Source of the DNA: Branchiostoma floridae
Taxonomy: Eukaryota > Chordata > Leptocardii > Amphioxiformes > Branchiostomatidae
Assembly (NCBI RefSeq): GCF_000003815.2
Contig: NC_049984.1
Coordinates: 26,891,863 to 26,955,862, forward strand
Reading direction: 5' to 3'
Length of the DNA stretch: 64,000 nt
Part shown: positions 55,989 through 64,000 of the stretch, piece after piece
Layout: the number at the start of each line of letters is the position of its first letter
Numbering within the stretch: the stretch's first letter is position 1
The notes under the pieces: generated by a model
The model's input: only the letters and a program-made list of their open reading frames with translations
Databases searched by the model: none
What the model was told of the DNA's origin: nothing
Position numbers and translations under genes: made by a program

Positions 55989-57450
55989 GAATCAGAGAAG
56001 TGGAAGTTGAGAACACATATCACCGGTGTTGTCGTACATACACTGGGAGTTAGGTACGCCTTTATCGACAACCTGCGGCGGCCTCATGGCAGCAGCCTAA
56101 CCTTTACGGTGTTGCTGGCGACCTTGAGGACAGTTGCAAACTTTTAAGTTAAAAGGTAAATAGACCAAATCATACATAACCATTCACCATTATTAGCAAC
56201 CCTCTTGCTTATGGTGATGGATTCCAATTTTCGAATCATCAGTTGCACTTGCTTTCTTTTTATTATTACTGTGTTAAAAGAAATTGTAACCATGACATCA
56301 CATCCGTCTGACAATATGACGGTACATAATGTTTCATTTTCCCCACAGAGCTACAATGTTTTATTTACCGCAGAGCTACGTTATGTTGCTATCGTATCAA
56401 CACGCTGTTCGCATGAACAGGAAAGTCAGCGGGGGCGAGCGCAGCCAGCGTTCACTGGCCGGATGTGTGATAATTCCGCTAACACTTTTCATCAAAGGAA
56501 TTAACTAGGTTTGCCCCGCCCGGCATAAGTGTCAGCCACCAGAGGTTTGGCCCACATGGAAGAGTAACAGGTTCTAGCAACCATACATAAATAGTAATAA
56601 AATATATATACTTTTTCCATTAGGAGGGAATGCAAGAATCAGTTCGTGTTTGCCTTTCTAGGATTACTTGTGCTGAGAGGTATATTCCAGGAGGTGAGTA
56701 CACATTTGTGATCTGTACATGTAATACTATTCACAACTCCTGAGTCATTATCTCTGCTATCCCTTGTCTTGAGTGTTGTTTGAGCATTTACAGCACTACG
56801 TATTTCCTCATTTCAATTGCAGGTGCAAGTCGGATATTTGTTTGTGGGACGTACACAAGAGGACGTTGACCAGTTATTCAGCAGGGTTGCTGAAAAACTC
56901 GAACATCGAAAAGTCCTTCCCCAACGTCGAGGGGGAGGAATTGGACGCAGTCTTGGATATCAAGGACTACATAGGGGATGTGTACAACTGGTTGGAGCAG
57001 TACAGCTGCCCACATGCCTGTTTCACAAAGGGGCTTGATAACAAGCTAATTGTTGAATATAAGGTACGTACTTTCCTTCACTTTTGCATTGCATTGCCTG
57101 TTGAATTTGTTTATGTATCGGATTTGCTCTTATTCTAGTGACATAAACAAAGCCGTTTCTTTTCATATCGGCCCTGATGTCATGATACTACATGTACTTG
57201 CTACTTAGTAAAAGTAAATATAGGAAACCTTATCTACTATGCGAATGTTTAATTGTATATGAAATGTTTCTGTTTGCAGAATGCTGAGTCTATGGCACGG
57301 CATCGTGACCTTAAGTGCATGGGACAGGAAGACGTTGCCTCTTTCCTGAAGCACGTCATGTACGAGCTGGTGTCGCACACATTGTTTTCAAGGAGAAACA
57401 GGAACATACTGATGCGTATCTCTCAAGAATGCAAGAAGGAGAAAATATAA
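55989..57450 (+). pseudogene. DUF7869-type gene, four exons recognised
   Basis: Exon 1 (55989-56145) encodes KLRTHITGVVVHTLGVRYAF and RPHGSSLTFTVLLATL, the region preceding the D-N-x-x-x-ENKN block. Exon 2 (56634-56693, donor GTGAGT) gives ECKNQFVFAFLGLLVLRGIF. Exon 3 (56823-57063) gives VQVGYLFVGRTQEDVDQLFS, then after a one-base frameshift VLDIKDYIGDVYNWLEQYSC. Exon 4 (57280-57450) gives EDVASFLKHVMYELVSHTLF and stops. The usual GHTHED is GRTQED, and the DNCxRE part is missing between exons 1 and 2. The fold and function are unknown to me; I recall this family as abundant in cnidarians and lancelets. A pseudogene because of the frameshift. Confidence 0.6.
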
Positions 57451-57559
57451 AGGCTATCTTTATGGCCATCTCTTAAAGATGATGTGCATTGTATATTCTA
57501 AGGAGCATTGGAGTTCCCTCTTGGAAGTGTTATTCAGACTGATCCTCTTTGATTTGTTG

Positions 57560-57840
57560 TGTGTTTGTTGAACCACTAGTATTTTTTTTTCAAAACGAGT
57601 ATGTTTAATGCTTATAGGTTTTAATCCATTGTAGGCACAATCAATTCTCGAAGGAAAATTTCAAAAAAGTCTTTATACTGTATTTGGCCTGTAAATCTGT
57701 ACCACCTCCACAAGGCCATCTTTCATTTGCAAATGGTGATGTTTGTTTTATAAATTATTTATAAATATATGTTTGTTTTATATATTATATATAAAAAGAT
57801 TGTTTTAAATATTATATATACATTTGTATCACTCCCATAG
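57560..57840. repeat. AT-rich short repeats
   Basis: TGTTTGTTTTATAAATTATTTATAAATATA recurs in diverged form three times around 57750-57830. Non-coding. Confidence 0.5.
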
Positions 57841-58039
57841 CTTCATCCTGGCAAGTTCCACATGACAATTGTTGTAAGCTCTAAAAAGTCATTGATAAAT
57901 GACCAGGCACAGCGTTGGAACCAAATGGGTGCGGCTTCATTAGCTGTAACCAATGATACTGAGTTGTCATATCTTGCTATAGATGTATCATACATTGCAT
58001 CCTACTAGAGCAAAGAACTGGCTTGCACTTAGACTTCAT

Positions 58040-58093
58040 GTCACCTTATTAATAACAGTAGGTACATGTCACCTTATCAATAACAGTAGGTAA
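58040..58093. repeat. ~27-bp tandem duplication
   Basis: TGTCACCTTATTAATAACAG-TAGGTA is repeated immediately with one change (TTATCAATAAC). Confidence 0.7.
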
Positions 58094-58190
58094 TTGTAAA
58101 ACAATTACTCATTTTGCTTAGTTACGCAATCAATTTATTCATTTTTTTTTTGTAACTACGATCACTATATCATTTCCCCGCCCATAATAG

Positions 58191-58313
58191 TACATACGGA
58201 AGTTCGACCAGCGGCTGTCCACCATGGAGGCCAAAATCGATATATTGCCCGCGGTAGAGGCGAAACTCGACAAGTTGTGCGCCATGGTGAAGAAGCCTAG
58301 GGATCGGACTAAG
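58191..58313 (+). pseudogene. Diverged copy of exon A of the 53596 gene
   Basis: After the acceptor CCCCGCCCATAATAG the exon encodes RKFDQRLSTMEAKIDILPAV, EAKLDKLCAMVKKPRDRTK and meets a GTAACT donor. Compare exon A at 53596: LALIEGKLDKLDTIERKLDW and VKKPKRK. The intron bases before both acceptors (ATCATTTTCCCGCCCTCAATAG and ATCATTTCCCCGCCCATAATAG) also match. A following segment, about 58355-58400, encodes KKRLLSDDEYIIRHTRRQ and a GTGGGT donor. Exons B and C of the other copy are not found here. Confidence 0.55.
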
Positions 58314-58536
58314 GTAACTTTCGCGGAGAAGCTGGAACAACAAATCTAAAGAAGCGCCTGCTCTCGGACGACGAGTATATCATCCGACACACCCGCAGAC
58401 AGGTGGGTGGAAGGAGAGTCCATCCAGCGTTGACATAATGTATGGGATGAGCCCGGGCCGGTACCCGGAGTAGGACGTACGAGTGAACCCGAGAAGAACG
58501 AACACTCCCCGTAGAGGCAGGCGCAAGACCGAGACA

Positions 58537-58771
58537 AATGGACGCTCGTCCTGGTGGAATAAACGCTGTGCCTGTACAAATGAACGCTGGTCCAGGTGGA
58601 ATAAACACTGTGCCTATACAGATGGACGCTGTTCCGGTCGCAATGAACGCTGTTCCGGTACGGACGGATGCTGGTCGGGTAGAAGCGAACGCCGGTCCTG
58701 TCCAAGCCCGGTCCTGGACCCTGCCCAGCCTCGAACCTGGACAGTTCGAAATGACTCTGGTCCAAAATTAG
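58537..58771 (+). repeat. 42-bp coding repeat
   Basis: A frame from 58538 encodes MDARPGGINAVPVQ, MNAGPGGINTVPIQ, MDAVPVAMNAVPVR, a 14-residue repeat ending in a stop at 58771. The unit GCTGGTCCAGGTGGAATAAA is 42 bp long with 21-bp substructure. It may be a C-terminal tail of the preceding exons. Low complexity. Confidence 0.6.
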
Positions 58772-59084
58772 AATAGCACCGACAACTGTATTAGCGTAGG
58801 GAAATATAGAGTGGGGTACCCGGAGTGTATATAGGATAGGTCACTCCCAGGGGTTCGCAACCCTGCTCCACCAAGTCAAAGGTCAGCTCATGTTAGGAAA
58901 ATCCCACATAGGTAAGTTCTAGTTAAGTTATTTTCATTGTTACTAACCTTGATCGTATCACTACGGCTTTTCTAGTTGTATTAGGATTAATGTTTTACAA
59001 ATGATTTGCCTTATCTTGTCTTGTCTTAGTTGAATTTGCGTTATTATTTGCCGATTCTTGCTATGTCACTACGGGGTTTCCCCC

Positions 59085-59150
59085 CAGGGTTCTTTGAAAA
59101 ACGCCTGTCAGGCGACATGTATCCCTGGATAAATAAAAATAAACAAACAA
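59085..59150 (+). mobile_element. Non-LTR element 3-prime end
   Basis: CAGGCGACATGTATCCCTGG followed by ATAAATAAAAATAAACAAACAAA is the kind of microsatellite-like tail that ends CR1/L2/RTE-like LINEs and related SINEs in invertebrates. The body upstream is not recognisable. Confidence 0.4.
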
Positions 59151-60267
59151 ACTAGTTTTAGGAGTAAGTGATAACCGGCACGTACGCGCCTGCTGGGCAC
59201 TGGTTACCTTTCCCTCGCCGGTATCACGGGATATCAGTGTTGAAACCCGTTCTAGCATGCCTTTTTCTTCCTGAAGGTTGTTGTTGTGTTGTTGGCGGGA
59301 GGCCTTGTAACAGTGCAGCACTCTGTTGCTGAGACTAGATTGACTGACGCACTTGCGTGAATTATTGTAAGGAAGTAAATGAGTAGTTACTGTAGTCAGA
59401 ATTCTCGATTGGTACCTATAGCCGCATCCGTAGCCGTGGGGAGTGCTCCAGTTCGTACCCCTTAGGAACTGCAGCACTTGATATTCTTCCGCCCAAAGTA
59501 CTCCGCGGGACTACGTTAAAACTATCGATTTGTAGGCAGGAGTAGCCCCGGCACGAAGTAATCTTGCTATCCCCCTGACCTACTTTGTGGGTTGGCTATA
59601 GGGTGGGTTATTCCCCGTTCCACACCTTTTCCTTTCGGATTCTACGAAGGTGGCCATCCGGGTTTACCGTAACGCGACTTCTGTCCCGTTTGATGGCAGA
59701 AACTGTAGGCATAGCCGTCTACCCCGCAGATAATCCCGTGCCAAAGGACACGGAAAGAATTAACGTCCCTTAGAGAGATCCGTTCTCGTGGTAGGTGGTG
59801 CGTATAAAATACTGATCGTTCCTGTTGTTATCTCAAGGCCATCCAATGTTGCGATGTCTGTGATGATTTGGCCTTTCACTCCAGTCTACACAGCAGTTGA
59901 TGGCTCTAGAGACCGTCAGAGGACAGACAACTTCTGGCAACCTTACATCTATACACCCAGAACAGTTGCGAGTCTGCAAATGCTCTCTTGAAAAGATGGC
60001 AGTCATTTTTACCGCACGTGTTAGACAAGATCATTCAGACCATCAGAAAACTAGTTTCCTGCCAAGAGGAACAAATAGTCCTGGCATATCTAGACACGCC
60101 TGATAAATGGGAAGTGAGGCACGAAGTCCTTAAAAGGGAACCAAATTGGTTGCTACAATCAGATACGACAAACAGGGAAGACAGCAAGAAACGACTGCTG
60201 TTCATGGGGATACCACAACATAACATTACTAATAACAGCACAATAAGTGACAAATCAATTGGAGATA

Positions 60268-61497
60268 AACTCGGCACAAAAAGTTCGGAATATCAACTTT
60301 ATTATATTCGATTTCCGTTATTTCTGCATAGATTTTGATGTATCATATATCAATAGAAAGCTTGTGTGATTCCCTTTCCTATGATATCAAACTTGTTATC
60401 ATGCAAACTCATGAAACGAGCACCAGGCCTGCTTACGTGAATGGGTCACGAAAAAAAGTGCCCAAATTTCCCTGTTTCTGTTCAACGCTGTATCATCCTG
60501 TTGGTATTGGCGCGTGTCAGTGATTCAATCAAACCTCTTTTCACGTCACGTTTGGTATACAGAACATCCATGTTTGCTTTAGCACATTTGAGCAGAGTAT
60601 ATCTGCCCTTTGGGCAGTTGGATGGCATGAAGGCGGCAAGGAGAACCGCTCGCAGACATGGCAAGAGTAACGTTCAGCGCTTGGTGGTGGGGGCAGCGTC
60701 ATGGTGTGAGGCGGTATAACCACCATAGGAAAAACAAGACTTGTCATCATTCCAGGCAGCCTCAATGTGGTGAGATATAGGGACACCATCCTCCATCCAG
60801 TCGCAGTGTCCTACCTCTTCAGTATTGGGCATTACAATAGTCCACACAGAGCAAGGACCATTGCAGACTACCTCTAGGATGCTGAAGTACAGTCTTAGGA
60901 TGGAATAACCTTCCTACGGCTTATGGCTATCAGTCGATGGAACACCCCTTGGTTCAAATTGTTTGCTTGATGAATAATAGTGGCTTTGATTGACATGTCC
61001 TGTTTATTCAACTTGCCTTCGGAAATTCACAAGTCAATACCAAGGGAGAAGATGAGCTGAATTGAGTGTTTGACTTTAGTAGGGTAATTTCGGCACTTTA
61101 TTTTTGTGATCCCTGTACGTAAGCAGGCCCGGTACTCGTTCCATGAGCTTACAATCATGGGTAATGGGTACTCAGATATTATAAAAATAGACATGGATGT
61201 TCTGTATAACAAAAGTTACGTTAAAAAAGGATTGATTGAATCATTGTCACCCGCGGTAGTAACAACCGGGCGATACAGTGTTTAACAGAAGCGGGGAAAT
61301 TTGGGCACTTTTTGGTGACCCACTCACGTTTGCAGGCCTAGTGCGTGTTCCATGAGTTAACAATGATAATGAGTTTGATACCATTGGAAAGAAAATCAAA
61401 CAAGCGTTCTATAGATGTATAATACATGACAATTGATGCAGAAACAACAGAAATATGATCAACCGAAGTTGATATTCCAAACTTTTTGTGCTGAGTT
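60268..61497 (+). mobile_element. Tc1/mariner element
   Basis: The ends AACTCGGCACAAAAAGTTCG and its near reverse complement (ending at 61497) are bounded by TA on each side (60266-60267 and 61498-61499). Inverted similarity continues inward for roughly 200-300 bp, including GTGCCCAAATTTCCC/GGGAAATTTGGGCAC. The interior carries transposase pieces: GTCATGGTGTGAGGCGGTAT (VMVWGG-like, out of frame), GKTRLVIIPGSLNVVRYRDT, ILHPVAVSYL and PHRARTIADYL. These are Tc1 DDE-domain segments. The DNARPH part is reduced and the terminal PDLNPIE motif is absent. Length 1230 bp; defective. Confidence 0.8.
60690..60900 (+). pseudogene. Tc1 transposase fragment
   Basis: Coding remnants within the Tc1 element, in at least two frames. 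One covers the beta-strand before the second catalytic Asp (GKTRLVIIPGSLNVVRYRDT), another PHRARTIADYL just after the DNA-x-x-H motif. Stops interrupt both. The N-terminal paired-like DNA-binding region is not recognisable. Confidence 0.65.
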
Positions 61498-62354
61498 TAG
61501 ATTTGCAAGAACCAGAGGTAACATCACTGGTAGACAGTGCACAAAGTGAGGCAGAGATATCATCGGAAGAAGAGAACTATGAAATTTGGGATACAGTATT
61601 TCAACTTACTAAAACGGGCTAATATCTCTAGACCATTATAAAAGCTACTTTAGCAAAGGCAAAACACATTGTGGCAGCAGGGCAGGTTAGAAAGGGCTTC
61701 AGCGGGACAAAAAAAAACGATTCGTAGCAAGCCAAACATCTAAAATTCCACATTATGTCGAAGAAACAAGAACAGTGGGGGGAGGGGGGGCGTTCAAGTG
61801 TGACTGCACATTCTGTGCGCACACACTTGTGTCAGCCTTTGACTGCAACTACCTTAAAGTGTACATTGGCAATCTCATAAAAAAAGGAATTACTACCAAA
61901 TCCGCACCCCTTTGCTCAGGTAAAGCCTCAAATCCTGGGAAAATGAAACCAGTCACCAGAAAGAGAAGACTAAATTCGCCAACAAGATCAAACCAACAAC
62001 TTGAACAAACAGTACAAAAAAGACCTCAATAACTGGTCATTCCCCAATAACATGGCTCTCCCACAGTGCCCCTTGTGAAATTCTTGACATCACAAATTGT
62101 AGGGCCAAACTATGTGCAGGATGTAAGCAACTGTTTTCAAAAGTGAAACCTCCATACGGAGTTATTCTTCTCCACTTTGAGACCGATTTTAAAAAGGGAA
62201 CATAGCACCCTCAGGGAATAGGTACTACCATTTAGATCTTACAATGTGAGCCACGAGGCTGCCTATTTAGACCAAATGATGGCCGAGTAATTTAGTCAAG
62301 ACGTTTTGTTTTTAAAACATCCCGGGTTTTATGTAAGATGACGTTAAGTCCTTT

Positions 62355-62703
62355 GCAGGATGAATATTCGCTTAGGTATACATATATACAGTGAACTGCT
62401 TTGTAAGATTGTCAAGCTAGCAACATCAGAGATAAAAGGAGAGGAAGATACAGAGGCTATAGTTCTCCTATTGACACTGTTTAATGAGGCACTACAATCT
62501 ATTACCCAAAACAAATCCTATATTTTCAACCCTAAAGGATTCAAGTGTGATGAAGGGGGTGCCATTGGGTTGCTCTTTTAGGGGTTTTGGTACCGCGGGT
62601 AATAGAGTGTCATGTACATTTCATTACATGCAGTCTGTATATCTTCATGCCAGACGTCTGGGTCGTAAGAAGGATAAAGAAAAATTTAAAGAGCAACAGA
62701 GCT
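62355..62703 (+). pseudogene. Second MULE-like transposase fragment
   Basis: One frame encodes EIKGEEDTEAIVLLLTLFNE, SITQNKSYIFNPKGFKCDEG. After a frameshift near 62570 another gives VSCTFHYMQSVYLHARRLGR. The spacing F-x-P-x-G-x-x-x-DE-x-x-G then C-x-x-H-(Y/L)-x-x-(S/D)V-x-x-HAR recalls MULE-type transposases in which the DE pair contains the catalytic Asp and the C/H motif follows. It is a different family from the copy at 38165. Upstream frames at 61775-62032 (CDCTFCAHTL) may belong to the same ORF. Confidence 0.4.
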
Positions 62704-62709
62704 GAAAAA

Positions 62710-63440
62710 CAATTCTTCAACAAGAGGATATTTTTAAGTCTATTGTAGACTTACCTCACGCTACAGAAAATCCGCCTCTTGTTATTTTTCTCCGGTCCCA
62801 GTAGCGCACGGGAAGCACCAGTCTTTCTCCATCTCTGTATCGGACAAGACATGGCCGACCTCGAGAATCCCCGACATTCGGAGTAATTCCCATTGTTTTA
62901 AAGCCTTGTGGAAAAGCAACTAAGTAATTTTTTGGCAGTCAAATGGCTTTCTACATTCTGTCCAGGGGCTGTAGTATGATAATTGATATACGTTACGCAC
63001 ACTTTGTAACCTTGACGCCATGACGCCAAAATCCAGATTCTCAACACTTCCAACCATGCCTCACAAAGCATTACATTTTTTGAGATGTATACCACTTGAT
63101 ATCCCATCTTATAGGTTCCATACGTATTGACAACCTGCATATTGTGACCTTGTACAGGAGGAGGACGAACTGAAAAAGGTCAGAAGAGTTGAACGAAGAG
63201 CAGGCAAAGTGTGAGCTGCTCGAAAGCAGGGTAAAGGCAGATGAAGAGGTATCCGCTGAGATCCTCTTCGGCTTGGAAAAAGCGAAGGCAAATTGATACA
63301 AGTCTTCGTTGTTTTCCACCCTATGAATTTGCACAGTTTATGTGACGGAGAGATCTGGGATGTTTCCTAACAGGCTGTTCATTAATGTTACCTGTGTTGA
63401 AGGGGGAAGTGGCTTTGAAGACAAAAAGATGTCACAAAAT
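62710..63440 (+). other. Mostly non-coding; coiled-coil segment near 63180
   Basis: A frame at about 63175-63295 encodes SEELNEEQAKCELLESRVKA and ends at a stop. It is short and helical. No other feature is supported. Confidence 0.3.
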
Positions 63441-63529
63441 GGAAGAACGCCGTTGTGTCACAATTACAAGCAAGATCGTTTCTAAAGACCCCCCTCATTC
63501 AAACACAAGAGGATGCCAGGGCAACAAAC

Positions 63530-63620
63530 GCAGCTCTTAACACATCAGGAACAGCACCGGCAGACCTGCAGGCCAGTGGATGTAGCTCGGACTCCTTCAA
63601 CATCCCAAGTCCAAGTTTTA
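63530..63620 (+). pseudogene. Exon of a dispersed family, copy 2
   Basis: Encodes NTSGTAPADLQASGCSSDSF NIPSPS, matching the exon at 31826 (SADLQASGFSFDSFSIPNP). Upstream in frame is LIQTQEDARATNAAL. Ser-rich and probably disordered. Confidence 0.5.
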
Positions 63621-63887
63621 TAGTAAATGTAAATGTAAGGAAATATGATGTTTTGGCATGCACACTAATACTATAGACCATAAGATGAGAAACTACCATT
63701 ATGGTAATGATTGGTGTTCGATAATATATAAACATAGAATAATTCTTGATATAAAATATTGTCTTCCATCACAACATTGCAAAAACTCATGAACTCAGTG
63801 ACGTCTGACTGAGCAAGAATTCACTTTGAAACCAAAACATTATTGATCTGTTAAATTGAAGGTTAAAACCTGCGATGTTGGGGAAAC

Positions 63888-64000
63888 ACACAATTACATT
63901 CCATCTAGGCTGCTCAATATTGTTCTGATCCCCATCATTAAAAAACAGAATGGTAACGTGACAGATAATTACAGACCAATAGCGGTTTCCAGTCCGATTT
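63888..64000 (+). pseudogene. LINE reverse transcriptase, cut by the window end
   Basis: The frame encodes IPSRLLNIVLIPIIKKQNGN and VTDNYRPIAVSSPI, the first conserved block of CR1/L2/Jockey RT domains (L-x-P-(I/L)-x-K, then NYRPI-(A/S)). The catalytic core would lie beyond the window. Whether this copy is intact cannot be judged. Confidence 0.75.

Larger units (their letters stand above)
59946..61613 (+). repeat. Dispersed coding repeat, copy interrupted by a Tc1 element
   Basis: Matches 26873-27310: TACACCCAGAACAGTTGCGA at the start, KLVSCQEEQIVLAYLDTPDK and KKRLLFMGIPQHNI in the ORF at 59988, with a GATGGCAGT-type insertion that shifts frame near 59996. At 60267 it is cut by the Tc1 element and resumes at 61500 with AGATTTGCAAGAACCAGAGG, continuing to about 61613. 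Confidence 0.65.

Noticed and set aside
58790-59150. Possible LTR (TATATAGGATA, AATAAA-like tail)
   Set aside because: No matching second LTR, no TG...CA ends or primer-binding site seen; the tail fits a non-LTR element better.

Overview
This is a eukaryotic window with intron-bearing, heavily decayed coding sequence and no operon structure. I see no intact host housekeeping gene. Nearly everything recognisable is a transposable-element (TE) remnant, a tandem repeat, or a short exon of a multi-copy invertebrate ORF family. The element mixture (PIF/Harbinger, Merlin-like, MULE, TNP2-like, Tc1/mariner, hAT miniatures, Helitron with RPA, BEL/Pao, CR1/L2-like LINEs and a probable Kolobok-type transposase) and the style of the exons suggest a marine invertebrate. 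A lancelet (Branchiostoma) is my best guess. That is inference from memory of similar sequences, not something I could search. Three runs of N (22688-22787, 45695-45794, 51111-52051) break the assembly, and two of them lie inside or beside tandem arrays.

Layout. 1-5000: a fold-back palindrome, a two-exon fragment (1590-2069), a tandem-repeat/Tudor-like ORF (2650-3126), a HARBI1-like remnant (3503-3695), a Merlin-like exon (3990-4229) and one C2H2 finger. 5539-6150: a complete terminal-inverted-repeat (TIR) element with 8-bp target-site duplication (TSD) carrying a RecQ-helicase-like fragment. 7053-10367: the best-preserved multi-exon gene, a transposase-like protein ending in a zinc ribbon. 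10979-11124: a P2X7-ballast-like cysteine motif. 12019-16800: a decayed Helitron with a Rep (HUH) fragment, an RPA-like pseudogene and an internal ~347-bp tandem array. 17260-18365: a Harbinger-type miniature interrupted by a hAT-type miniature.

21785-25660 is a 3.9-kb element with 33-bp TIRs. Two large subterminal arrays lie in opposite orientation and are built from GTACGA-type heptads; a dead LINE reverse transcriptase sits between them. 25700-31900 holds dispersed ORF fragments, a BEL/Pao gag pseudogene abutting a second Kolobok-like fragment, and a triplicated ~400-bp unit. 33600-43400 holds TNP2-like, MULE and LINE remnants, further ORF-family pieces and a 46-bp minisatellite. 45500-53600 has minisatellites, a perfect hairpin, a conserved ORF-family C-terminus and the largest gap. 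53596-54624 is a small three-exon ORF with consistent splice phases; its first exon has a diverged relative, with shared intron sequence, at 58191. 55989-57450 is a multi-exon DUF7869-like gene remnant. 60268-61497 is a Tc1/mariner element inserted into a dispersed repeat whose uninterrupted relative lies at 26873-27310. The window ends inside a LINE reverse-transcriptase ORF.

The genes do not work together in a pathway. The window reads as TE-dense, gene-poor DNA in which elements were nested into one another, and each then decayed by frameshift, stop codon or internal duplication.
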